Source: CBDDFQ01 sp965227035
GTDB taxonomy: Bacteria; Pseudomonadota; Gammaproteobacteria; Burkholderiales; Burkholderiaceae_C
DNA length: 64,000 bases
Direction of reading: 5' to 3'
Assembly: GCA_965227035.1 (NCBI GenBank)
Contig: OZ245724.1
Coordinates: forward strand, 1,674,001-1,738,000
Positions 50,478 to 58,216 of the stretch are shown here, piece after piece. The notes beneath the pieces were generated by a model. It was not told the origin of the DNA. It did no database searches and saw only the letters and a program-made list of their open reading frames with translations. Made by a program: the position numbers and the translations under genes. Numbering within the stretch: position 1 is the first letter of the stretch; the number at the start of each line of letters is the position of its first letter.

Positions 50478-51280
50478 ACGAGCAGCAACTCGGACAACTC
50501 GCCCGGATGCATCGGTTTCTGCAGGCATCCATGCGCACCCGCGAGGCGCGCACGCAGACGGGTGAGCCAGCCGGCCCGCGACGAAATGAGGATGATTACC
50601 GGGGCCGGTTTCAGATGCGCCATCTGTCGAACCAGCGGCCATGGCGGGACGTCGAGTCCGTCGAGATCCATGACGACAACATCGAATTGCGACAGTCTCA
50701 GCAGGTCGAGCGCCGGGACCGATCCTGCAACTTCGATCAGATCGGTGATGTAGCTCAGCGCAAGTTTGGAACGTACATAGAGCCGTTCTTCAGGCGTGAC
50801 GTTGACGATCAATCCGCGCTTGAGATCCGGCGGGCGGGTGTTGCCCACGGGAATCGCATCCAGATCGATGTCCAGACCGCCTTCGAAAGCTTCCGACAGG
50901 TCCACATCGATGTCGGTTGGAATGACCGTGTCTTGCTGGGTGATGTCGAAATCGAGCTGCAAAGGAGTGAATGCAATGTCCATTTCCCGGATGACGTCGC
51001 TCCAGTTCAGGGGGCGTTGCATCACCCGCCATGCGCCTGCCGGAGGATCCGCGCCCACCCAGATCAGCTTGATTGCGGGATTGGCGGCCAGCGTATCCAC
51101 ATACAGCATGGCTTCGTAGCTTTCACCGTCGACCAGCGCCATTTCCGGCGGCTGGGATCCTGTCGGTTCCCAGAGGCTGTAATGAATATCGTGAAGTTCG
51201 GACAGGCGGAACACCGTGTTGATCGCGTGACGTTCAACATCGGAAAAACCTGTCACCTGTACGAAATGTCTCTGGCTCAT
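50471..51280 (-). CDS. Protein with two degenerate response-regulator receiver domains
   Basis: A 269-residue protein. Residues 1-105 resemble a receiver domain: MALVDGESYEA with an Asp at the acceptor position, KLIWVGA as the fourth strand, and VMQRPL where the usual Lys is Arg. Residues 155-269 resemble another: FDVVVMDLDGLD with an Asp, VIILISSRAG with Ser in the Thr/Ser site, and CLQKPM with the conserved Lys, but the N-terminal acidic pair is missing. No output domain is seen. Such proteins may act as phosphate-independent connectors. It is convergent with the fimbrial operon and divergent from cysI, so a link with biofilm or surface behaviour is a guess. Confidence 0.75.
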   Translation of the reverse strand: MSQRHFVQVTGFSDVERHAINTVFRLSELHDIHYSLWEPTGSQPPEMALVDGESYEAMLYVDTLAANPAIKLIWVGADPPAGAWRVMQRPLNWSDVIREMDIAFTPLQLDFDITQQDTVIPTDIDVDLSEAFEGGLDIDLDAIPVGNTRPPDLKRGLIVNVTPEERLYVRSKLALSYITDLIEVAGSVPALDLLRLSQFDVVVMDLDGLDVPPWPLVRQMAHLKPAPVIILISSRAGWLTRLRARLAGAHGCLQKPMHPGELSELLLVV

Positions 51281-51449
51281 TCGGTCGGGACTTATGGATT
51301 GAAGGTGTTCACGGCTTGTAAGTATGGCAAAAAATCTGCTTCATTCCGCTTTGTGAAGCACTTAATACGCCAAATTGCATAACGGCAAAACAAATAAATA
51401 GTTTGTTTTTATAAGGCCGCCCCATAAAGTAAACCTCGTAAACCCTTCG

Positions 51450-51481
51450 AGGAGCCTGCTTGGACTGAACCTACGGCTCCT
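51450..51481 (+). promoter_or_regulatory. Leader hairpin upstream of cysI
   Basis: AGGAGCC (51450-51456) and GGCTCCT (51475-51481) form 7-base arms, 26 bp before the cysI start. The region 51340-51440 further up is AT-rich and should hold the promoter. The hairpin could mask the ribosome site; no known riboswitch class recognised. A Shine-Dalgarno is not obvious before the ATG. Confidence 0.4.
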
Positions 51482-51506
51482 TAGAACCTCGAAAAACGAC
51501 CTCACG

Positions 51507-53204
51507 ATGTATCAGTACACCCCTTTCGATCGCCAGTTTGTTCATCAGCGAGCCGATCAGTTCCGCGATCAGCTCGAACGCTGGCAAGCCGGCAAACTCT
51601 CCGAAGAAGAATTTCGCCCGCTCCGCCTGCAAAACGGCTGGTATGTACAACGTCATGCGCCGATGCTCCGCGTTGCCGTTCCATACGGCGAACTATCGAG
51701 CCGTCAGGTACGCGTTCTTGCCAGGCTCGCCAAAGAGTACGACCGCGACTACGGTCATTTCACAACGCGCCAGAACATTCAGTACAACTGGATTCCGCTC
51801 GATAAAAGCGCGGACGCAATGGACCTGCTCGCTTCGGTCGACATGCACGGTATTCAGACAAGCGGGAACTGCATCCGCAACATCACCAGCGATGAACGCG
51901 CAGGCGTTGCAGTCGATGAATACGTCGATCCCCGCCCTTACTGCGAAATCATGCGTCAGTGGAGCTCGCTGCACCCCGAATTCGCTTTCCTGCCGCGCAA
52001 ATTCAAGATCGCGGTGACCGGCTCGAAGGAAGATCGCGCGGCTACTTCGTGGCACGACGTCGGTCTGCACCTGATCAAGAACGAGGCCGGCGAAATCGGC
52101 TTCAGGGTGCTGGTGGGCGGTGGCATGGGCCGCACGCCTATCGTCGGATCGGTCATTCGCGAATTCCTGCCCTGGCAGGAAATCATGAATTACATCGAAG
52201 CCATCGTGCGTGTGTACAACCGCTACGGCCGCCGCGACAACATCTACAAGGCGCGCATCAAGATTTTGGTGAAGGCCGAAGGCCAGAAGTATTTCGACGA
52301 CGTAGAAGTCGAATACAAAGAAATCCTCGAAAAAGACGGCGGGCAGCACACGATCACGCAGGCCGAGTTCGAACGGGTAGCAGCATGCTTCGTCGACCCG
52401 ACCCCCAAGGCTGCGAACCTCGGGGACGCAGGTGTCGACACGTCATCGCAGATTTACAGGCGCTGGTTGCAGCAAAACGTGTCTGCGCACAAGAACCCCG
52501 CCTTGCGCGTGGTGACCTTGTCGTTCAAGCGGCCCGGTCAGGCGCCCGGGGATGCGTCCGGCGACAACCTCAATGCCGCCGCCGATCTGGCCGATACGTT
52601 CAGCGCAGGCGAACTGCGAGTCACGCACGACCAGAACCTGGTGCTGCCGTGGGTTCACGAGTCAGATTTACCCGCGCTGTATGCGCAGGCCAAGGCCGCC
52701 AGCTTCGCATCGCCTAACGTTCGTCTGCTCACCGACATGATTGCCTGCCCAGGCGGCGATTTCTGCGCGCTGGCCAACGCTCGTTCGATCCCGATTGCCG
52801 AGGCAATCACCGAGCGCTATCAGGATCTCGACGAGCTACACGATCTGGGCGAGATCGATCTGCATATCAGCGGATGCATCAACTCCTGCGGCCACCATCA
52901 CAGCGGCCACATCGGCATTCTGGGTGTCGATAAGGACGGCAAGGAGTGGTACCAAATTACCCTCGGCGGCGCCGACGGCTCCGATTTGAGCGGCGCTGCG
53001 GTCGCAGGCAAAGTGGTCGGCCCGTCGTTCTCGGCACCGGAAGTTCCGGATGTGATCGAAGCGGTGCTGGACACCTATCGTGCGCATCGCGAAGCATCGG
53101 AAACATTCATCTCGACGCTTCGTCGGGTCGGTATCGATCCGTTCAAGGCCGCTGCCAACGGTGCGCGCTTTTCTGCGCACGGCACCGAAGAACAAGCAGC
53201 CTGA
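51507..53204 (+). CDS. cysI: Sulfite reductase hemoprotein (CysI / nitrite-sulfite reductase type)
   Basis: A 565-residue siroheme and [4Fe-4S] enzyme reducing sulfite to sulfide. The N-terminal part has the parallel-ferredoxin lobe (RVLARLAKEYDRDYGHFTTRQNIQYNWI). The cluster/siroheme cysteines are in CPGGDFCALANA and CINSCGHHHSGHIG, in the C-x5-C and C-x3-C spacing of this family. It is followed by DUF934, cysH, cysD and cysN, the Burkholderiales sulfate-assimilation order. No cysJ flavoprotein is nearby, so the electron donor is probably a ferredoxin. Confidence 0.95.
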   Translation: MYQYTPFDRQFVHQRADQFRDQLERWQAGKLSEEEFRPLRLQNGWYVQRHAPMLRVAVPYGELSSRQVRVLARLAKEYDRDYGHFTTRQNIQYNWIPLDKSADAMDLLASVDMHGIQTSGNCIRNITSDERAGVAVDEYVDPRPYCEIMRQWSSLHPEFAFLPRKFKIAVTGSKEDRAATSWHDVGLHLIKNEAGEIGFRVLVGGGMGRTPIVGSVIREFLPWQEIMNYIEAIVRVYNRYGRRDNIYKARIKILVKAEGQKYFDDVEVEYKEILEKDGGQHTITQAEFERVAACFVDPTPKAANLGDAGVDTSSQIYRRWLQQNVSAHKNPALRVVTLSFKRPGQAPGDASGDNLNAAADLADTFSAGELRVTHDQNLVLPWVHESDLPALYAQAKAASFASPNVRLLTDMIACPGGDFCALANARSIPIAEAITERYQDLDELHDLGEIDLHISGCINSCGHHHSGHIGILGVDKDGKEWYQITLGGADGSDLSGAAVAGKVVGPSFSAPEVPDVIEAVLDTYRAHREASETFISTLRRVGIDPFKAAANGARFSAHGTEEQAA

Positions 53205-53219
53205 TCCGAAGGAACGACC

Positions 53220-53612
53220 ATGACTTTGAACATTCTTTCCTTCGAACAACACGTTGCCGGCGCAGAAGACGACAAATCGATCCTGACCCTGGACAACACG
53301 GTAGATCCGCATGAAGTGGATTTGACCGGCGTTAACCGGATCGACCTGAATTTCCCCAAGTTCACCGATGGCCGCGCGTACAGCCAGGCCTTCCTGTTCC
53401 ACCGTCGACTCGGCTTCAAGGGCGAGCTTCGCGCTACAGGCGATGTGCTGATCGACCAGCTGGTTCAAATGCACCGCACCGGATTCACGACTGCAGTACT
53501 CAAGCAAGGACTCGACGCTGCCGATGCGCAACGCCAGTTCGATCGCTTCAAGGATTTCTACCAAGGCGATGCCGTGGTTGTCGAGCCCCATTTCGTTCGG
53601 GAACCCGCATGA
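53220..53612 (+). CDS. DUF934 protein of the cysI operon
   Basis: A 130-residue DUF934-family protein, consistently found between cysI and cysH in beta- and gamma-proteobacteria and needed for sulfite reduction in some, possibly as an electron or cluster partner. It shows VDLTGVNRIDLNFPKFTDGRAYSQAFLFHRRLGFKGELRATGDVLIDQL, the family core. It lies 15 bp after cysI and its stop overlaps the cysH start. Confidence 0.93.
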   Translation: MTLNILSFEQHVAGAEDDKSILTLDNTVDPHEVDLTGVNRIDLNFPKFTDGRAYSQAFLFHRRLGFKGELRATGDVLIDQLVQMHRTGFTTAVLKQGLDAADAQRQFDRFKDFYQGDAVVVEPHFVREPA

Positions 53613-54391
53613 GCGCAGTCTCGTCGTTCGCTCCCTCTACGCTCACGGCAACGGCTAACGCGATAGATCTCTACGCGAATCCGTCTCCGGAGTTCGACGC
53701 GAAGATCGCAGCCAGCATCGCGTTGTTGAAACGAGCCGCGACTGAGTTTGCGCCGATCACACAAGCATCCAGCCTGGGCGCGGAAGACATGGTTGTGACT
53801 GATCTCATGAAGATGGCCGGCATCGATGCCACCGTGTTCGTACTCGACACAGGCAAGCTGCATCGCGAGACGCGCGATCTTCTGGACAAGCTTCGCACGC
53901 GCTACGCGTTTCGGATCGATGTGTATCACCCTGACTCCGCTAACGCCGCACGTTTCGTCCAGACCAATGGCGAGGACGCGATGTATCGCAGCATCGACCT
54001 GCGCAAAGAGTGCTGCAACATTCGCAAGATGGAACCGCTGGCTCGCGCGCTCGAAGGCAAGCGCGGCTGGATCACCGGTTTGCGTCGCGAGCAATCGAAC
54101 GCACGCGCGGATGTACCGGATATCGAGCCGCAACCCGAGCGTGCCAAAGTGAACCCCATCGCCAACTGGACTCAGGGCGATGTCTGGGAATTCATTTCGC
54201 GTCACGACATTCCCTACAACACGCTGCACGACGAGTTTTTTCCGAGCATCGGATGCGAGCCCTGCACACGCGCCGTGACCCTGGGCGAAGACGTCCGCTC
54301 CGGCCGCTGGTGGTGGGAGCAGGAAAGCGCGAAGGAGTGTGGACTGCACGTTATTCCGATCAAGGAAGTGCATACGGAACAAGGCAACTAA
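53609..54391 (+). CDS. cysH: Adenylylsulfate (APS) reductase, iron-sulfur type
   Basis: A 260-residue sulfonucleotide reductase. ASSLGAEDMVVTDLM is the P-loop-like start of the family. The two Cys pairs RKECCNIRKMEP and GCEPCTRAV ligate a [4Fe-4S] cluster, which marks APS-using (assimilatory) rather than PAPS-using enzymes, and SAKECGLH near the end carries the catalytic Cys. The absence of a cysC (APS kinase) gene in the operon agrees with direct APS reduction. It overlaps DUF934 by ATGA. Confidence 0.94.
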   Translation: MSAVSSFAPSTLTATANAIDLYANPSPEFDAKIAASIALLKRAATEFAPITQASSLGAEDMVVTDLMKMAGIDATVFVLDTGKLHRETRDLLDKLRTRYAFRIDVYHPDSANAARFVQTNGEDAMYRSIDLRKECCNIRKMEPLARALEGKRGWITGLRREQSNARADVPDIEPQPERAKVNPIANWTQGDVWEFISRHDIPYNTLHDEFFPSIGCEPCTRAVTLGEDVRSGRWWWEQESAKECGLHVIPIKEVHTEQGN

Positions 54392-54394
54392 TTC

Positions 54395-55327
54395 ATGAAC
54401 GCAAGAACCGAACCCCATCTGCTCACGAGTTTGAGCAACCGCCATCTGGATGCGCTCGAAGAAGAAACCATCTTCATCCTGCGCGAAGTCGCCGCATCGT
54501 TCGAACGCCCTGCTCTTTTGTTTTCGGGCGGCAAGGACTCGCTGGTTATTTTGAAATGCGCTGAGAAAGCGTTCGGCGTCGGACGAGTTCCGTATCCGCT
54601 GCTGATGATCGACACCGGTCATAACTTTCACGAAGTCACCGACTTCCGCGACTACCGGGCAAGCCAACTCGGCGCGAAACTCATCGTTCGCAACGTCGAG
54701 GATTCGATGGCTCGCGGCACCGTTCGACTCGCCCATGCCGGTGAATCGCGCAACGTGCATCAGTCGGTCACGCTGCTCGAAGCCATCGAAGAATTCAAGT
54801 TCGATGCGCTCATTGGCGGCGCCCGTCGCGACGAAGAAAAAGCTCGTGCGAAAGAGCGCATCTTTTCGCATCGGGACAGCTTCGGTCAATGGCAACCGAA
54901 ATCGCAGAGGCCCGAATTGTGGACTCTGTTCAACACGCGTCTGCACCAAGGCGAGCACTTCCGGGTGTTCCCGATTTCGAACTGGACCGAACTCGATGTG
55001 TGGCAATACATCGAACGCGAAAACATCGAGCTGCCATCGCTGTACTACACGCACAAACGCGACGTGGTCGAACGCAGCGGGCTTCTGGTTCCGGTAACCG
55101 ATCTCACACCCGCGAAAGATGGCGAGCAGATCGAATCGCGCGACGTGCGTTTCCGCACCGTGGGCGATATCACCTGCACTTGCCCTGTGGCGAGCACTGC
55201 GGCCAACGCCGCAGATGTCGTGATCGAAACATTGGCTGCGGATGTGACCGAGCGCGGTGCGACACGCATGGACGACAAGACCTCGGACGCCTCCATGGAA
55301 AAGCGCAAGAAAGACGGGTATTTCTGA
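54395..55327 (+). CDS. cysD: Sulfate adenylyltransferase small subunit
   Basis: A 310-residue PP-loop enzyme which with CysN makes APS from sulfate and ATP. It shows LEEETIFILREVAASFERPALLFSGGKDSLVIL, the PP-loop motif, then LMIDTGHNFHEVTDFRD and RRDEEKARAKERIFS. It begins three bases after cysH and its stop overlaps the start of cysN. Confidence 0.96.
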   Translation: MNARTEPHLLTSLSNRHLDALEEETIFILREVAASFERPALLFSGGKDSLVILKCAEKAFGVGRVPYPLLMIDTGHNFHEVTDFRDYRASQLGAKLIVRNVEDSMARGTVRLAHAGESRNVHQSVTLLEAIEEFKFDALIGGARRDEEKARAKERIFSHRDSFGQWQPKSQRPELWTLFNTRLHQGEHFRVFPISNWTELDVWQYIERENIELPSLYYTHKRDVVERSGLLVPVTDLTPAKDGEQIESRDVRFRTVGDITCTCPVASTAANAADVVIETLAADVTERGATRMDDKTSDASMEKRKKDGYF

Positions 55328-56619
55328 TGAGTCAATTCAACGAATTCAACGAACTCGGCGACCATTCCACCATCGACGCCCTCAAGTTCATCACTTGCGG
55401 TTCGGTCGACGACGGAAAAAGCACGCTCATCGGGCGTTTGCTGGTTGACAGCCGAGCTGTGCTGCAGGATCAACTCGCCAGCGTTTCACGCAGCGGCGAA
55501 ACCGATCTGGCACTTCTTACCGACGGCCTGTCCGCAGAGCGCGAGCAAGGCATCACGATCGATGTCGCGTATCGGTATTTCGCCACTGCATCGCGCAAAT
55601 TCATCATTGGCGATGCGCCCGGTCACGAGCAATACACACGCAACATGGTGACCGCCGCATCCAGCGCAGACGCTGCGGTGGTCCTGGTCGATGCAACCAA
55701 GATCGACTGGAAGAATGCCGACCTCACGCTGCTGCCGCAGACGCGTCGTCATTCGCTGTTGCTCAAGCTGCTGCGCGTGCCATCGGTCGTGTTCGCAATC
55801 AACAAGCTCGATGCAGTCGAAGACGCGACTCTGGCGTACAAGAACATCGGGGCTGCGCTCGAGAAGTTCGCGTCGGAAGCGTGTATCGAGGTGGCCGCAT
55901 CGGTTCCGGTATCGGCGCTAAAAGGCTGGAACGTGGTCGACTCCAAAGACGAATGGTGCGGCTACCAAGGTCCCAGTCTGCTCGATCTTCTGCAGTCGCT
56001 GCCGACGACACCCCCCGACACCGAACAAGCCTTCGCGTTCCCGGTGCAGTGGGTCGAGAAGTTTTCTTCTTCTGCCGACACATCGCAGGGCCGCCGCGTG
56101 TTCTGGGGTCGGGTAGCTTCAGGCGAGGTCAAGGTCGGCCAGCAGATTTCCGTGTTCCCGAGCGGGCAGACCGCCGTGGTTGCGCAGGTGCTAGACAACA
56201 TTCGTCAGCCCAACGAGGTGTCTGCGGGCCAAAGCGCCGGCATCACGCTCGATCGCGAAGTGGACGTATCACGCGGGGACTGGCTGGTGGCGAAAGATCG
56301 GATCGAATCCACACGCGAGCTGCACGCCACTGTGGCCTGGCTGGACGACGAGCCGCTGGTTGCCGGACGTGTCTACTGGGCGCTTCACGGACACCGCTGG
56401 GTCAAGGCCAAAGTCAGCCGGATCGAGCACAGGCTTGACATCAACACGCTGGCTGAAGAAGCGGCTACCGAGCTACCGGCCAACGCAATTGGCCGTGTGG
56501 TTCTGGCGCTTCAGGAGCCTTTGGCGGTGCTGCCGTTCGAGCGGGCTCGCGTGCTGGGATCGTTGATTCTGGTCGATACAGCGACCCATAAAACCTCGGG
56601 CGCGGCGCTCGTCGCGTGA
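55327..56619 (+). CDS. cysN: Sulfate adenylyltransferase large subunit (GTPase)
   Basis: A 430-residue GTPase whose GTP hydrolysis drives APS formation by CysD. The GTPase motifs are CGSVDDGKSTLIGRLL, QGITIDVAYRYF, GDAPGHEQYTRNM and NKLD. The C-terminus is an EF-Tu-like beta barrel region, without a fused APS kinase (CysC). The start ATG at 55327 lies within the cysD stop (TGATG). The following 138 bp hold a hairpin and a GTAC-repeat tract. Confidence 0.95.
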   Translation: MSQFNEFNELGDHSTIDALKFITCGSVDDGKSTLIGRLLVDSRAVLQDQLASVSRSGETDLALLTDGLSAEREQGITIDVAYRYFATASRKFIIGDAPGHEQYTRNMVTAASSADAAVVLVDATKIDWKNADLTLLPQTRRHSLLLKLLRVPSVVFAINKLDAVEDATLAYKNIGAALEKFASEACIEVAASVPVSALKGWNVVDSKDEWCGYQGPSLLDLLQSLPTTPPDTEQAFAFPVQWVEKFSSSADTSQGRRVFWGRVASGEVKVGQQISVFPSGQTAVVAQVLDNIRQPNEVSAGQSAGITLDREVDVSRGDWLVAKDRIESTRELHATVAWLDDEPLVAGRVYWALHGHRWVKAKVSRIEHRLDINTLAEEAATELPANAIGRVVLALQEPLAVLPFERARVLGSLILVDTATHKTSGAALVA

Positions 56620-56672
56620 GAATTTGATTGCCGGGAGCTGGGCTTCCGAAAAAACCAATAAAATCAAGGGTC

Positions 56673-56693
56673 GGGCACACCGCTGTAGTGCCC
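56673..56693 (+). repeat. Hairpin after cysN
   Basis: GGGCAC (56673-56678) and GTGCCC (56688-56693) make 6-base arms with a 9-base loop. It may end the cysI-cysN transcript, although no T-run follows on the plus strand. Confidence 0.45.
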
Positions 56694-56712
56694 TGCCCGC
56701 CTAGAAAAACCT

Positions 56713-56754
56713 GTACATAGCCAGTACAACACCAGTACAAAAAGTACCCCGTAC
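56713..56754 (+). repeat. GTAC repeat tract before fdxA
   Basis: GTAC occurs five times in 42 bp (56713, 56724, 56735, 56744, 56751); the first three are 11 bp apart, within CCAGTACAACAC-like units. The last lies four bases before the fdxA ATG. It could be a regulator site or a microrepeat. No Shine-Dalgarno sequence is visible ahead of fdxA. Confidence 0.5.
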
Positions 56755-56757
56755 AAA

Positions 56758-57087
56758 ATGACCCACGTCGTCTCCGACTCCTGTATCCGCTGCAAGTACA
56801 CCGACTGCGTCGATGTTTGCCCGGTCGATTGCTTCCGCGAAGGCCCCAACATGCTGGTCATCGATCCCGATGAATGCATCGATTGCGCCGTCTGCATCCC
56901 GGAGTGCCCGGTGAACGCCATTTACGCCGAGGAAGACCTGCCCGCGGATCAAATCGCGTTCATCAAGATCAACGCCGAGTTGTCCAACGCGCCGGGCTGG
57001 AAGAGCATCACCAAGCGCAAAGCGCCGCTGCCCGACGCCGACGACTGGAAAGACAAAACGAACAAGGTCGGCGAGATCGTTCGCTGA
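56758..57087 (+). CDS. fdxA: Ferredoxin FdxA (7Fe type)
   Basis: A 109-residue bacterial ferredoxin with one [3Fe-4S] and one [4Fe-4S] cluster. The Cys pattern is DSCIRCKYTDCVDVCPVDCF and ECIDCAVCIPECPVNAIY, as in Azotobacter FdI/FdxA. It carries low-potential electrons. The start at 56758 is the only sensible one, and lacks a visible Shine-Dalgarno. The following gene at 57131 encodes a ferredoxin-NADP reductase, so the pair probably works together. Confidence 0.95.
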   Translation: MTHVVSDSCIRCKYTDCVDVCPVDCFREGPNMLVIDPDECIDCAVCIPECPVNAIYAEEDLPADQIAFIKINAELSNAPGWKSITKRKAPLPDADDWKDKTNKVGEIVR

Positions 57088-57130
57088 TGCTCGCGATGCC
57101 TTGCTAATCGGCGTTCGCTGATCACCCATC

Positions 57131-58216
57131 ATGGAATCTGCGGGCAACGAATCCAGCGTCATAGAAACCGATGCAGTCGTCATCGGTGCTGGTCCGGTCG
57201 GTTTGTTTCAGGTCTTCGAGCTCGGTCTGCTCGAAATCGACGTCCATGTCGTCGATTCCCTACCCTACCCCGGTGGCCAGTGCATAGAGCTCTATCCGGA
57301 CAAACCGATCTACGACATACCCGGAGTGCCTGTCGTGTCCGGGCGCGAACTGATCGCCAATCTCCTCAAACAACTCGAGCCGTTCGAGCCGGAGTTTCAT
57401 CTAGGGCAGGAAGTCGGCACATTGCATCATCGAGATGACGGCCGGTTCTATCTCGAGACTTCAACCGGCACCCGATTCCTCACCAAAACGATCTTCATCG
57501 CAGCAGGCGTTGGCGCGTTTCAGCCGAAGCTGCTCAAAGTCGAAGGCGTCGACAAATTCCACGGCAGCCAACTGCATTACATGGTTCGCGATCCAGCTAA
57601 TTTCGCGGGTAAGCATCTGGTCATCGTCGGCGGAGACGATGCTGCGGTCGATTGGGCGAACACCTTCGCCGAAGATGGCGCAAACAAAGCGGCGTCGGTC
57701 ACGCTGGTGCATCGCCGCGATGTGTTTCAAGCCAAAGAAGAATCGGTTGCCAAGATGCGCGCGCATGTCGCTGCTAACCGGATCAAGCTGGACATCGGGC
57801 AAATTACCGGCGTCGAAGAGGCTGAAGGCAAGTTGGCAGCGGTGCTTGTCACGGCGCCAGACGCATCTACGCACAGCGCGTCGCTCGATTCGCTGCTGGT
57901 GTTTTTCGGTCTCAGTCCAAAGCTGGGTCCGATCGCCGACTGGGGGCTCGACATAGAACGCAAGCAGGTTCAGGTGAACACCGAAACGTTCTCGACTAAC
58001 ATCCCCGGCGTGTTCGCGGTCGGCGATATCAACACCTATCCGGGCAAAAAGAAGCTGATTCTTTCCGGGTTCCACGAATGCGCGCTCGCGTCGTTCGGCG
58101 CCGCATCTCTCATCTTTCCGGACAAAAAAGTGCTCCTTCAATACACCACCACCAGCCCCCGGCTGCACAAGCTTCTGGGCGTGCAAGGCAAGTCATCCGA
58201 GCAGGTGTCCGAATGA
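57131..58216 (+). CDS. Ferredoxin--NADP reductase (thioredoxin-reductase-like)
   Basis: A 361-residue FAD/NADPH flavoprotein of the TrxR-like ferredoxin-NADP reductase group. It shows DAVVIGAGPVGLFQVFELGL (FAD fold), SLPYPGGQCIELYPDKPIYDIPG, VIVGGDDAAVDWANTF (NADPH fold) and PGVFAVGDINTYPGKKKLILSGFHE. It lacks the redox-active CxxC of thioredoxin reductases. It lies 43 bp after fdxA, and its stop overlaps the start of the permease gene. Confidence 0.94.
   Translation: MESAGNESSVIETDAVVIGAGPVGLFQVFELGLLEIDVHVVDSLPYPGGQCIELYPDKPIYDIPGVPVVSGRELIANLLKQLEPFEPEFHLGQEVGTLHHRDDGRFYLETSTGTRFLTKTIFIAAGVGAFQPKLLKVEGVDKFHGSQLHYMVRDPANFAGKHLVIVGGDDAAVDWANTFAEDGANKAASVTLVHRRDVFQAKEESVAKMRAHVAANRIKLDIGQITGVEEAEGKLAAVLVTAPDASTHSASLDSLLVFFGLSPKLGPIADWGLDIERKQVQVNTETFSTNIPGVFAVGDINTYPGKKKLILSGFHECALASFGAASLIFPDKKVLLQYTTTSPRLHKLLGVQGKSSEQVSE

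Noticed and set aside
53558..55054. Minus-strand ORF of 498 codons opposite cysH and cysD
   Set aside because: Antisense to two genes with full active-site motifs; no ribosome site or family.
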